Assembly (NCBI RefSeq): GCF_050389805.1
Contig: NZ_CP130945.1
Coordinates: forward strand, 1,488,001 to 1,552,000
From: Bacillus_BD sp050389805
Lineage (GTDB): Bacteria; Bacillota; Bacilli; Bacillales; Cytobacillaceae
Direction: 5' to 3'
Length of the DNA stretch: 64,000 nt
Position 1 is the first letter of the stretch. Each line of letters starts with the position of its first letter. This document shows positions 23,273-32,543 of the stretch, piece after piece. The position numbers and the translations under genes are program-made. Under the pieces are notes generated by a model that saw nothing but the letters and a program-made list of their open reading frames with translations, had not been told where the DNA came from and ran no database searches.

Positions 23273-25238
23273 GTGCCCAGCAAGCCGTTAATTGCTAGTT
23301 GGTGAAAGTCCAACCTGAGTAAGTACCAAGACGCTCAGTAGCTGACAGGCAACTGGTGAAGAAATTCTAAGGTTGAAGCCCTGTGACAAAGTAACTCCCT
23401 AGCGGAGTGCGAGCAAACTAACAGGTTGTAACATAAAGTGAATTCTGCCGTCTCGTCAAAAGAACCTACCTACGGTAGCCAAAGAGAAGTCGAGCCTTGG
23501 GATAATGGGCGAAGACCATGGAAGGTGTGAAGATCTTGGAATAGCAGCACCGATGAATCTCTCGGGGTATGGGGAGCGACATGTTAGTAAAGTAGTTAGC
23601 GGAACTGGGGATACCCTCCTTGTCACTTTCTAACGAAAGTAAAGCAGAAACCTATAAGTGCAAACGAAGTGGTGGATGGATGAGAGGGAGTCGGAGGGGG
23701 TATAGTACCATTAATGACAATGACAACACAACATTGTCTAGGGAAGGACGGCGCAAGCCATTACCCTACTTCGTTCATATGTCAGAAGGAGGTAAGAGTC
23801 AGTGAATGTCAGGAAAATGACTAACTACACCAATAAAGTAAAAGCTCAAGAACTCTGGAAGACGTTATATCTTTGTGCCAAGGAATGTCCAACTCGAAGA
23901 TTTCACGCTTTATATGACAAAATCTATCGTCCTGATATTCTATGGGAGGCATGGCAACGTGTGAAGCGAAAGAAAGGAAGTGGAGGTGTCGATGGACAGA
24001 CGATTGAACAAATCGTCTTGGAGTACGGGGAAAAGAAATTTATGAACGAGCTCTATTTGGAACTAAAGGAGAAGCGTTATCACCCTAGTCCAGTCCTAAG
24101 AACCTATATTCCAAAGGATGATGGAAAGAAACGTCCATTAGGAATTCCAACTATTAAAGATCGGGTCGTACAGATGGCAACGAAAATGGTTATTGAACCA
24201 ATATTCGAGGCCTGACTTTCATGACTGTTCGTTTGGTTTTCGTCCAAAGCGAAATGCCCATCAAGCGATGGCAAAGATAAGAAAAGCCAGTAAGAAATGT
24301 TTTTGGGTAGTAGACGTCGATATCCAAGGATATTTCGATAATATTAATCAATACAAGTTGATGAAAATATTAGAACAAAGGATTAGTGATCGACGGGTTT
24401 TAAAGCTTGTTCGAAAATGGCTAGAGTCAGGCATAATGGAGGAAGGCAAAATAAGAAATCCAATTACTGGTACACCGCAAGGTGGTGTAATTTCACCTCT
24501 TTTAGCTAATATCTACCTAAATACAATGGATATGCTTTGGGAGAAGAAGTTCAAAGACTTGGGTGAACTCATAAGGTATGCGGATGACTTCGTCATTATG
24601 TGTAAAACCAAACAACAAGCACTTGAAAGTATAAAGGTCATCCAATCAATAATGAGGAAACTTGACCTTACTATTAATAGAAATAAATCGAGACTAGTTA
24701 ATCTGTGGAATGACATAGATGGTTTCGATTTTCTAGGATTTCATAATCGGAAGTTTCCAATCAGACGAAAAGGTGGAAACACGTTATATGTCATGTCACA
24801 TATACCTAAGAGGAATGCGATGAAGAAAATGCGTTCTAAGATTAAAGCCTATACAGAACCAAGGAATAAATTATACTTGGATATCAGAGAGTTAGTAAAA
24901 GGGCTAAATAGGAAACTGCAAGGTTTCAAGAATTACTATCTTATCTCGGCTCACGCAAAGAAATGGCTAAATAGAATCGACTGGTATGTATTAGAACGAC
25001 TTACCTTATTTCATAACAAAAAGAGAAATAATCGTAAGAAACATGGAAATTTAAAGGATGTAAGAAAAGAAGTGAAACATATATTAGTGAAATTAGCTAG
25101 TTAGACGCTGTAAAGCCAAGGAAAGAAGAACGTCGGAAAGCCGTATGAAGGAAAACTTCACGTACGGTTTGATGAGGAGGAGCTGAAAGTAAAAGAGATA
25201 GCAAAAGCTATCCCTTTGAAATCAGTTTCTTACTCTAC
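23273..25238 (+). mobile_element. Group II intron
   Basis: It begins GTGCCCAGC. The structured 5' part (23273-23800) is non-coding. The reverse-transcriptase gene lies in domain IV. After it, AAAGCCGTATGAAGG..CTTCACGTACGGTTT is a domain V hairpin, and a domain VI-like stem ends TACTCTAC at about 25238. Insertion directly behind an intrinsic terminator and an intron protein without an endonuclease domain both fit class C-like introns. The exact 3' end is an estimate. Confidence 0.75.
23802..25104 (+). pseudogene. Group II intron reverse transcriptase/maturase, frameshifted
   Basis: Two overlapping frames make one LtrA-type protein of about 430 residues. The first (GTG 23802 after GGAGG) has GVDGQTIEQI, KRPLGIPTIKDRVVQ and IEPIFEA. 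The second continues DFHDCSFGFRPKRNAHQA, GTPQGGVISPLLANI, the active-site RYADDFVI and the maturase part up to NRKKHGN. At 24211 one extra C (AGGCCTGAC for AGGCTGAC) moves the frame. The intron is then not self-mobile, unless this is an assembly error. No HNH endonuclease domain is present. Confidence 0.85.
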
Positions 25239-25276
25239 ATTTAAATATCGTTCAAAGTTTAATTTAGTTACACAAG

Positions 25277-25305
25277 AAAGGACCGCAATTTTTTTGCGGT
25301 CCTTT
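25277..25305. terminator. Terminator hairpin downstream of the intron
   Basis: AAAGGACCGC-aattttttt-GCGGTCCTTT. It lies beyond the intron and next to the stop of the convergent methyltransferase, serving one or both sides. Confidence 0.65.
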
Positions 25306-25321
25306 AAGGATTTCTAAGCAA

Positions 25322-26032
25322 CTATTTTGTACAAGAAAATACCCGATAGTCTAAAATTCCGTGATATTTGCCCATTATATAGAAATGTTGATTCATGATG
25401 GTGTACAGTTCAGGCTCAATATAATCTGAATATAAGAATTCTGGTGTCACATTTTGTTGTAAGATTGATTGTGTCTGCTTACGACTTTCTATCCCTTTAA
25501 ATCCTGTTTGTTGTAGTAAAGTAAGCCAGTCTTTTTCCATTAGTAAGGAATCGACTCCATAAAATTGGGTAATTTCCTTCGTATGGCTTGGATGAAGATG
25601 TTGATTAATGATCAGTTCATTTGCGATAAAACGACCCCCACTCTTTAATAATCGAAAAATTTCAGTTAGAGATTTGGGTTTATTGACAAAAGAAAGAACA
25701 GATTCAGAAATAATATAATCAAATGTTTCATCTGTTAATGAACAGTTCTCGATCGATCCTTGGATAATTTTAGCCGGTAATTGGTTTCTGGTCATTCTCG
25801 ATCTTGCTTTTTCGACCATAATTGGATTAATGTCTATTCCGGTTACGATGGCTCCGTATGTTGCGGCTAAATAAGCTGCACTTTGACCAGTGCCACACCC
25901 AACATCTAGGATTCTTGTTGTAGGGGTGATTCTTTCATACCTGAATAGTTCTTTTGTCAGGTCAATGCCCCCTGGATGGGCACCACCAACACCAAACTTA
26001 GACAAGAAGTCTAAATAGATTGGCATTTTCAT
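25322..26032 (-). CDS. Class I SAM-dependent methyltransferase, paralogue 2
   Basis: 236 residues from the ATG at 26032 (AGAAGGTGG upstream). IYLDFLSKFGVGGAHPGG opens as in the protein at 21525. Motif I is LDVGCGTGQSAAYLA, then GIDINPIM and TQFYGVDSLLMEKDW. Last gene of a probable panD-ATP-grasp-methyltransferase operon (55 bases after the ATP-grasp stop). Confidence 0.85.
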   Translation of the reverse strand: MKMPIYLDFLSKFGVGGAHPGGIDLTKELFRYERITPTTRILDVGCGTGQSAAYLAATYGAIVTGIDINPIMVEKARSRMTRNQLPAKIIQGSIENCSLTDETFDYIISESVLSFVNKPKSLTEIFRLLKSGGRFIANELIINQHLHPSHTKEITQFYGVDSLLMEKDWLTLLQQTGFKGIESRKQTQSILQQNVTPEFLYSDYIEPELYTIMNQHFYIMGKYHGILDYRVFSCTK

Positions 26033-26087
26033 TGTAACCACCTTCTGACATAAATTTAAATAATAGAAAATAAATAGAAGGTCTAGA

Positions 26088-26921
26088 TCAATCTGTTTTT
26101 TTACTTTTTTCCGTTAAATAAGCTTCAAATGAATCAATCATATGCCTCATCCAATTTTCATAAATTTTAGCTTTATGTTGGATGATTTGATTATAGGAGG
26201 TTTGGTCAGGAAGAAGGGAAAACAAATAGGGATCGGGACAGCCCTGGGTATCATCTGTATTTACCTCAATAATCCATAGGTTTCCATCATGATCTAATCC
26301 AAAATCAATTCCGACTTCCGTGAAAAAATGGTATTGATCTAGCATATGGCAAATATCCATGGAGATGGTCTTTAATGTATCTATGGAAAAGGGTTGGTTT
26401 GGAAATAGTGCAGAGATCACTTCATCGGTCGGTTTAACGGTACCATTACTAATTTCAATATTGGAAACGATGGATCCTGCCCCGCCAATTCTTACTAAAT
26501 TACCCCCATATAACCAAGAACCATCCATCTCCTTATATAAATGAGACCTTATATCGAATGGTTGATTGTCATATCGAATAGTAGGGATTCCTCTTTGTAT
26601 GATGATGTTTGTATCCTGGTAAAACTCTCCAATTTGATGATAGATTTCATTAAAGTCATCAAGAATGACAGAATCTTTTCCTTGAACCCTCCAAATATAG
26701 GAGTTCTCATTTAGTTGAAGGGTACTGATATCCGTTCCACCCCAAGAGGCAATTGGCTTTATATAAAGAACGGGATATTTCATCAGCATAGATGACAAGG
26801 ATTCTGTTGAATATAATTGGGTTTCAGGGATTTGTACGTTTTTTACGGGGTGACGTATTAATAATTTATACATCTCCCATTTGTTAATAAACTCTCTGTT
26901 TGGATCCACAATAGGTGACAA
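26088..26921 (-). CDS. YheC/YheD-family ATP-grasp protein
   Basis: 277 residues, TTG start with GGGAGG nine bases upstream. NKWEMYKLLIRHP, LYIKPIASWGGTDI, FDIRSHLYKEMDGSW and the metal/ATP site EVGIDFGLDHDGNLWIIEVNTD follow the endospore coat-associated YheC/D family, which has an ATP-grasp fold and so probably makes amide or peptide bonds. The gene lies four bases after panD and before a methyltransferase, suggesting that it may ligate beta-alanine or a related amine (inference). Confidence 0.82.
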   Translation of the reverse strand: MSPIVDPNREFINKWEMYKLLIRHPVKNVQIPETQLYSTESLSSMLMKYPVLYIKPIASWGGTDISTLQLNENSYIWRVQGKDSVILDDFNEIYHQIGEFYQDTNIIIQRGIPTIRYDNQPFDIRSHLYKEMDGSWLYGGNLVRIGGAGSIVSNIEISNGTVKPTDEVISALFPNQPFSIDTLKTISMDICHMLDQYHFFTEVGIDFGLDHDGNLWIIEVNTDDTQGCPDPYLFSLLPDQTSYNQIIQHKAKIYENWMRHMIDSFEAYLTEKSKKTD

Positions 26922-26925
26922 TGTA

Positions 26926-27312
26926 CTAATCCTCCCATGATTCCATCAATGGGTTTTCGACAACCTTATTGATTTGATTATGACCATCTACATAAGCTAC
27001 TTTTGTCTTTAACTGTTTGATTTCTTCCTCCGTAAAGATACCAGTACTTAAAATAATGACAATGTCATCTTTACGAAAAAGATGTGCAGGAGGACCGTTT
27101 AAACAAATAACACCCGAATGTGACTCCCCAGGAATGGCATAGGTTTTCCAGCGGGCTGCATTCCGGAGATTGGTAATTTGAACGATTTCATAAGGCAAGA
27201 GATCGACTGCTTTCATAAGTTCCTTATCGATTGTAATGCTTCCTGGATAATCTAAATCCGCTTCAGTTACAGTAGCTCTGTGGATTTTCCCTTTACACAT
27301 ATAACGTTGCAT
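26926..27312 (-). CDS. panD: Aspartate 1-decarboxylase
   Basis: 128 residues. KGKIHRATVTEADLDYPGSITID includes the Gly-Ser self-cleavage site (about residue 24/25) that yields the pyruvoyl group. Later NAARWKTYAIPGESHSGVICLNGPPAHLF and GHNQI are family-typical. It makes beta-alanine from aspartate. Unusually, panB and panC are absent; its partners are an ATP-grasp ligase and a methyltransferase, so it may feed a dedicated product rather than coenzyme A. AGGTATC lies before the start (weak ribosome site). Confidence 0.92.
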   Translation of the reverse strand: MQRYMCKGKIHRATVTEADLDYPGSITIDKELMKAVDLLPYEIVQITNLRNAARWKTYAIPGESHSGVICLNGPPAHLFRKDDIVIILSTGIFTEEEIKQLKTKVAYVDGHNQINKVVENPLMESWED

Positions 27313-27330
27313 CTGATACCTCCAAAATTT

Positions 27331-27450
27331 GAACTTTTATCAACTGTATATGAAGTTTTAGAATATAATGTGTCTGGCAATGAAGAAATCGTGAAAAATA
27401 CCATAAAGAAAAAATATATCAAGGTTCCAGCCGGTTATGACATATTGTAG
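27331..27450 (+). pseudogene. Coding remnant, C-terminal fragment
   Basis: Forty codons without a start (ELLSTVYEVLEYNVSG...IKVPAGYDIL) that look coding but have no ribosome site or 5' part. Family not recognised. Part of a decayed zone reaching to about 28000. Confidence 0.4.
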
Positions 27451-27643
27451 TTAGTAATTTAATAGAGACTGGTACTTTTTGTTTTTATAAAAAACGTTAG
27501 AAAAGGGGTAAGGAAACAATTCGAGGAATCAGAGGATTCTACAAATTAGCAGATATGTATGATTTTTACGAAAAAACAACCTAAAAATGACATGAACGAT
27601 ACTCTAAAGCAGTTATTTGAATAATTTAATACTATTCTACATT

Positions 27644-27733
27644 TTTGATGCTGAAACAATGGAATTAGTTTATGACAGTGGAAAAGAGTTCAAAGAAATG
27701 ACAAGTAGGGGCATTTTTGTGAATTTTCGATAA
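27644..27733 (+). pseudogene. Coding remnant
   Basis: Thirty codons reading FDAETMELVYDSGKEFKEMT...GIFVNFR then stop, without a start. Between this and the preceding remnant similar scraps occur (GFYKLADMYDFYEKTT). They appear to be pieces of one or two lost genes. Confidence 0.4.
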
Positions 27734-27814
27734 TATGGACAAAAGTTTGTACCAATAATTCCATTTTACAACGTTTATTTTATGTGTTATGAAGCGACGC
27801 CTTCATTCAGTATC

Positions 27815-27870
27815 AACACTAAGAATTCATTGTTTGATGAAAGACTACTGAATTCTTCGTGTTTTTTTAA
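27815..27870 (+). terminator. Terminator in the decayed zone
   Basis: AACACTAAGAATTCA and TGAATTCTTCGTGTT arms, then seven T. Confidence 0.65.
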
Positions 27871-27973
27871 GGTTATTCACGAAACCTTCAAAGTTGATTT
27901 CCTCTGTTTCATTAAATTCCAATATAAAACCTTTCTCTCGCTTTTTATATTCCACGGTTGCTTCCTCTTTCAC
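27845..27973 (-). pseudogene. Coding remnant on the minus strand
   Basis: About 42 codons reading KEEATVEYKKREKGFILEF...GFVNNLKKTRRIQ, with a GTG but no ribosome site, overlapping the terminator. Possibly the end of a lost gene. Confidence 0.3.
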
Positions 27974-28356
27974 GATGTTTTTTAACTAATTTTTCGTAGT
28001 TAGCTAGTTAAGTGGTAATCAGTATGATGCATGCATAAAAATCATCTTATGTATTCTGAAATTAACTGTGATTGAATTGCCTATATTTGAAATAAAAAAT
28101 ATAGGCTAAGTTGCTTTATATACATTCATTATAGAGACAAGCCTTTTCGATAAATCGAATTCTCGGATGTTTTAAAGTCCTTATTTATGAATAGTGTAGG
28201 TTCCATTCAACCTGAAAAAAGGCATTGAAAAACACATTAAGTGAATAAAAAAAAGTTGCATGGGTTAAATAGAATTTAAGTATTGAATTTTTGTTGGTCA
28301 AAGGAAACATTTTGAAGATGGAAAATATAATACAAATAAAGTGAGTTGATTTAAAA

Positions 28357-28485
28357 ATGTATCTATCTAAACGGATCAAAAAAAAGATTATTGTAAATGC
28401 CTATCTATATAAGGTACTAGGTGTGATAAACGAAGAGGATTATCATTCTATTGTTAATAAGATTCAGTCAAATCATAGCAAATAA
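28357..28485 (+). CDS. Hypothetical 42-residue basic protein
   Basis: MYLSKRIKKKIIVNAYLYKV...EEDYHSIVNKIQ. No good ribosome site, but a GGAAACATTT element shared with the feoA and ZIP promoters lies 45 bases upstream (28303). It could be a metal-responsive small protein or a remnant. Family not recognised. Confidence 0.35.
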   Translation: MYLSKRIKKKIIVNAYLYKVLGVINEEDYHSIVNKIQSNHSK

Positions 28486-28550
28486 ATTCAATCAGAAAGT
28501 GAGGGTCCATAATGAACTGTAGGTAAATGTACATTTTTTTACCTTTAGTT

Positions 28551-28564
28551 TTTCCCTAGGGAAA
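28551..28564. promoter_or_regulatory. Perfect palindrome upstream of feoA, DtxR/MntR-type operator
   Basis: TTTCCCTAGGGAAA, close to the B. subtilis MntR consensus (TTTGCCTTAAGGAAAC), 79 bases before feoA. Its right half extends into GGAAACATTT, which is repeated before the ZIP gene (32449) and at 28303. Confidence 0.55.
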
Positions 28565-28642
28565 CATTTATGCTTAAGGGGAAATTTTGATTTAGGTCCA
28601 TTACATGATTAAGGTAAAAATAATGAGGTGGGGGAATAAAAC

Positions 28643-28927
28643 ATGAATTTGTCCAAAGTGTTAAAGTCACTTTCTGACTGTTCAAAAGGAGAGCGCTTTG
28701 TCATCCAGGAATTAGAACTAGAAGGAGTTATGAGAAGAAGATTATTAGATTTAGGTTTTGTAAAAGGGGTAGAGGTATTGGTGCTTCAAAGAAGTCCATT
28801 AGGAGATCCAGTAGCATATCGGGTTAGCGGCACAACGGTCGCTCTTCGGAAAGAGGAAAGTTCAAAAATACTGGGTGAAATTAGGAGGGACCCAAGTGAT
28901 AGTACATCGAATAGCTTTAGCAGGTAA
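28643..28927 (+). CDS. feoA: Ferrous iron transport protein A
   Basis: 94 residues with an SH3-like fold: MRRRLLDLGFVKGVEVLVLQRSPLGDPVAYRVSG is the FeoA signature. It assists the FeoB permease at the inner face of the membrane. GGTGGGGG precedes the ATG. Overlaps the next gene by 32 bases. Confidence 0.93.
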   Translation: MNLSKVLKSLSDCSKGERFVIQELELEGVMRRRLLDLGFVKGVEVLVLQRSPLGDPVAYRVSGTTVALRKEESSKILGEIRRDPSDSTSNSFSR

Positions 28928-29615
28928 CCCGAATACTGGGAAAAGTACCTTGTTCAATACTTTAACAGGATTAAAGCAGCATACAGGAAATTGGCCAGGA
29001 AAAACGGTAGCTCATGCAGAAGGGACATTTCAACATCAGGGGCAAGAGTATCTGCTCATTGATTTACCCGGTACTTATTCTTTGTTTTCTAATTCAACGG
29101 ATGAAGAAGTAGCTAGGGACTACATTGTATTTGAGCAGCCAGATGTGACATTGGTTGTGGTAGATGGTACATCAATGGAACGAAATCTAAATCTAGCCCT
29201 CCAAGTTTTAGAGATGACCGGTCATGTCATCATTTGTATTAATCTTATGGATGAAGCAGAGAAAAAAGGGATTGTGATTGACGAAGAAAGACTATCGTCT
29301 AAGCTTGGTGTTCCTGTTGTAAAGATATCAGCACGAAATAAAAAAGGAATTCAATCTTTACTTGATACTATAGCAAGACTGTTAAGAGGGGATATTCAAA
29401 TAAAGCCCTATCGATTGACCTATCGACCGGAAATTGAAGAACAAATCAATAAATTAGAACCTATCGTTCGTGAGTTGATAGGTGATGGATATCCATCAAG
29501 GTGGGTCGCACTGAGACTTCTAGATGGAGATGATGCTTTGCTGAAGAAAATCCACGAACAAATAAAGAGTAAAGGAAGTAATCCATATGAATTTGGAAAC
29601 ATCCTCCATTCATAA
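28896..29615 (+). CDS. feoB: FeoB GTPase domain protein (N-terminal half of split FeoB)
   Basis: 239 residues, GTG start with TTAGGAGGG upstream (an ATG/TTG 21 bases earlier would precede it). G motifs: GNPNTGKST (G1), WPGKTV (G2), DLPGTYS (G3), NLMD (G4), SARNKKG (G5), followed by the helical GDI region (about 170-235). It drives Fe(II) uptake by GTP hydrolysis. It ends where the membrane part begins; both ends look natural. Confidence 0.9.
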   Translation: MIVHRIALAGNPNTGKSTLFNTLTGLKQHTGNWPGKTVAHAEGTFQHQGQEYLLIDLPGTYSLFSNSTDEEVARDYIVFEQPDVTLVVVDGTSMERNLNLALQVLEMTGHVIICINLMDEAEKKGIVIDEERLSSKLGVPVVKISARNKKGIQSLLDTIARLLRGDIQIKPYRLTYRPEIEEQINKLEPIVRELIGDGYPSRWVALRLLDGDDALLKKIHEQIKSKGSNPYEFGNILHS

Positions 29616-30984
29616 TTCATTAGAAAGTTTAATAGATGAGGGGAAGTCTAAACTAAATACAGCTATCAGGGATGAAATTGTAAGCAGTATTTATGATACA
29701 AGTAAATCGTTATGTAAGGAAGCGGTAAGTTATCAAAAAGAAAAACCTAACCGATCGGATACCTTGGATTCTATATTCACTTCTCGAATCTTAGGCTTTC
29801 CTATTATGCTGCTCATGCTTGGTGTCGTATTTTACATGACCATTGCAGGTGCAAATATTCCATCTTCCATGCTTGCTGAGGGTTTTGGCTGGGCAGAAGG
29901 TAAACTAACAGTAGGCTTTCAAGCTATCCATGCACCCCAATGGCTGCACGGAGTTCTAGTTCTTGGATTGTTTAGAGGAACAGGCTGGGTGATAAGCGTC
30001 ATGCTGCCACCAATGACCATTTTTTTTCCGATTTTTGCTTTGCTAGAGAATTATGGCTACTTGCCAAGGGTAGCCTTTAACATGGACCGTTTATTTAAAC
30101 GGGCTGGTGGGCATGGAAAGCAATCACTCACCATGGCAATGGGCTTTGGATGCAATGCAGCAGCCATTTTATCTACGAGAATTATTGAATCACCAAGAGA
30201 GAGGATGCTGGCGATCCTTACCAATAACTTTGTCCCATGTAACGGAAGATGGCCCACGTTGATTTTACTTGCCTCACTTTTCATGACAGCTGGTTTTGCC
30301 GGTGCGGGGGGCGCATTAGCAACAGCAGGTATATTAATGGGATTTGTCCTTCTCGGAGTAATTGTTACTTTAATGGTATCATGGGTACTCTCTAAAACGG
30401 CTTTAAAAGGGGTTCCTTCTCATTACACACTGGAACTTCCTCCTTTCAGAAGGCCAAAGATTATAAACACCATAGTAAGAGCAAGTATTGATAAAGCTTG
30501 GAATGTCTTAAAAAGAGCAGTCATAGTAGCGGCTCCAGCATCCATTATTACATGGATTTTAGCTAATGTGTTTATTGGCGATATAAGTATATTAATGTAT
30601 TTGATTAACTTCCTAGATCCATTTGGAAAGGCATTGGGATTAGATGGATTCATCATAGCCGCCTTTATCCTAGGGTTACCTGCCAATGAAATTGTGGTTC
30701 CTATCCTCATCATGGCCTATTTATCTCAAGGGTCTATGCTAGAAATTGAGGATTTAGGGAAGTTAAAGCAAGTGTTTATCGACCACGGATGGACCTGGTT
30801 AACGGCTTTGAATATGATGTTGTTTTCGCTATTGCATTATCCGTGTGGAACAACACTAGTGAATATTTATAAAGAAACCAAAAGTAAGAAATGGACCTTT
30901 ATGTCATTTGCGATCCCAACAGCTATTGCCATTGGTGTCACATTCATTACAGCTACTGTTGCTAGGTATTTTGGCTGGGTTTAG
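29587..30984 (+). CDS. feoB: FeoB membrane domain protein (Gate/nucleoside-recognition part)
   Basis: 465 residues. A short soluble start, then ten or so transmembrane segments with two Gate domains: MAMGFGCNAAAIL and FVPCNGRWPTL carry the conserved Cys residues, and GLPANEIVVPILIMAYLSQG lies in the second half. Starts at an ATG inside the upstream gene (29-base overlap) with AAGGAAG seven bases before it. Split FeoB is known in other Firmicutes and the reading frames show no lesion, so a true two-gene transporter is more likely than a frameshift. Confidence 0.88.
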   Translation: MNLETSSIHNSLESLIDEGKSKLNTAIRDEIVSSIYDTSKSLCKEAVSYQKEKPNRSDTLDSIFTSRILGFPIMLLMLGVVFYMTIAGANIPSSMLAEGFGWAEGKLTVGFQAIHAPQWLHGVLVLGLFRGTGWVISVMLPPMTIFFPIFALLENYGYLPRVAFNMDRLFKRAGGHGKQSLTMAMGFGCNAAAILSTRIIESPRERMLAILTNNFVPCNGRWPTLILLASLFMTAGFAGAGGALATAGILMGFVLLGVIVTLMVSWVLSKTALKGVPSHYTLELPPFRRPKIINTIVRASIDKAWNVLKRAVIVAAPASIITWILANVFIGDISILMYLINFLDPFGKALGLDGFIIAAFILGLPANEIVVPILIMAYLSQGSMLEIEDLGKLKQVFIDHGWTWLTALNMMLFSLLHYPCGTTLVNIYKETKSKKWTFMSFAIPTAIAIGVTFITATVARYFGWV

Positions 30985-31112
30985 GAAACTAAAAAACGAT
31001 GAATATATTTTGAAAGCTGCCAAATCATGGCAGCTTTCGCGCATTTTAAGGGTAGTGATTTTGAATATTATTATCAATTAGGAGGGAGACAACGTAAGTT
31101 CAAAAGCAAAAA

Positions 31113-31406
31113 TTGTCACGAAATATAGAGGTACAGATTAAAGTTAAGGAAAGCCAGATAAAAGATAAGATTATGGAGCATGGAGAATTATTAGCTACGC
31201 TTTTAAGTGGCCTCTTAATTTTCGGTAGCTGGCTATTAAGCAAAGCAGAAATCAATACTGCTTCTACTATCTTATATATCTTGGTGTTCTGTATCGGAGG
31301 TTTTGCCAAAGCTAAGGAAGGTTTGGAGGTGTATACAAGCCGCTTTTGGTGGAATAAAGCTCTGTCGTATCTATTAAAATCGTATTCTCTTTGTTTCTCC
31401 TGCTAG
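31113..31406 (+). pseudogene. N-terminal stub of a heavy-metal P1B-type ATPase
   Basis: About 97 codons. MEHGELLATLLSGLLIFGSWLL and STILYILVFCIGGFAKAKEG match the first membrane hairpin of ZosA/CadA-type zinc/cadmium ATPases, then the frame departs and stops. All catalytic domains are missing. No normal start is left (TTG at 31113 used as boundary). It lies between iron and zinc-type transporters. Confidence 0.65.
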
Positions 31407-31576
31407 TCTTATACATCCGATTGCGAAGTTTTTTTATAAGATTCAATGAGATCACCTCTAATAAATTTTTATGATTCAACGAAATGGATATATATGTTCT
31501 TTTGGAGAAGAAACAAGGGGAGATTTGATGGAAGAAGAGGAAACGGGAGAACCGTCTCCAGTTTTTAAAATTTTAG

Positions 31577-32392
31577 TTAACCCAATGCGACATCAAGGAT
31601 CATCATCAATACAAAACCAACCATTAAACTCATAGAAGCAAGATCTTTATTGCCTTTTTCTTGCGAGCTTGGAATAACTTCCTCTGCTACTACAAAAATC
31701 ATCGCTCCAGCGGCAAAGCTCAATGCATAAGGTAGTAATGGTTCGATAAATGAAACAGCCAAGGCACCAATGACGGCAGCGATCGGTTCAACCATACCTG
31801 AAAATTGTCCGTAGAAAAAGCTTTTTCTGCGAGACATTCCTTCACCTCTTAGAGGCATTGAAACAGCAACACCTTCTGGAAAGTTTTGAATTCCGATTCC
31901 AAGTGCAAGGGTCAAGGCACCGGCTAAAGAAGCTTCTGTTCCACCATTTGCTAGTGCTCCGAAGGCAATCCCGACAGCTAACCCCTCTGGGATATTATGA
32001 AGGGTGATGGCTAGTACCAACAATGTACTTCTTTTTCTTTCTTTATGATATAACCCTTCTGCTTGGCTACGAGGAGTATTAGGGTGAAGGTGAGGCAATA
32101 TCTTATCAATGCCCCATAAAAATATCCCGCCTAATAAAAATCCAAATGCTGCTGGAAACCATGCTCCTATGGCGTTGTGCTCGGACATTTCGATCGCTGG
32201 TCCTAGTAAAGACCAATAACTGGCTGCAATCATTACACCTCCAGCAAATCCTAGCATACTATCTAATAATCGTTGGCTTATGGTTTTAGTTGCAAAGACT
32301 AGCGAGGCCCCAAGCGCAGTCATTCCCCACGTAAATAAGGTAGCGATAAATGCTTGAGTGATTGGATTGAAATTTTGAAAAAAGTGAACCAT
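31577..32392 (-). CDS. ZIP-family metal transporter (GufA/ZupT type)
   Basis: 271 residues, eight transmembrane segments. The metal-binding helices read LHNIPEGLAVGIAFG and IGIQNFPEGVAVSMP, as in ZupT/GufA zinc or divalent-metal importers. Start after AAGGAG. Upstream GGAAACATTT (32449) is shared with the feoA operator region, suggesting a common metal regulator (inference). Confidence 0.92.
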   Translation of the reverse strand: MVHFFQNFNPITQAFIATLFTWGMTALGASLVFATKTISQRLLDSMLGFAGGVMIAASYWSLLGPAIEMSEHNAIGAWFPAAFGFLLGGIFLWGIDKILPHLHPNTPRSQAEGLYHKERKRSTLLVLAITLHNIPEGLAVGIAFGALANGGTEASLAGALTLALGIGIQNFPEGVAVSMPLRGEGMSRRKSFFYGQFSGMVEPIAAVIGALAVSFIEPLLPYALSFAAGAMIFVVAEEVIPSSQEKGNKDLASMSLMVGFVLMMILDVALG

Positions 32393-32543
32393 AAGAAGGA
32401 CTCCTTTATCTTAAACTAAATTTGATTAGGTAAAAAATTTTTATCATAGGAAACATTTTAGTCTTAAGTAAAAAAATAGTCAATTTTTACATTCTGCCTA
32501 GCGCAACTATTGTTGAAAGTAAATTTTTTGCAATTTGATTATG

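Noticed and set aside
22677..23298. Overlapping ORFs on both strands across the His-rich gene
   Set aside because: They arise from the CAT/CAC repeats read in other frames and lack ribosome sites.
23620..23805. 61-codon ORF in the 5' part of the group II intron
   Set aside because: Lies in the structured ribozyme region; no ribosome site or family similarity.
28896..30984. Frameshift in feoB
   Set aside because: Both genes have their own ribosome sites and complete domains, and split FeoB is known in Firmicutes.
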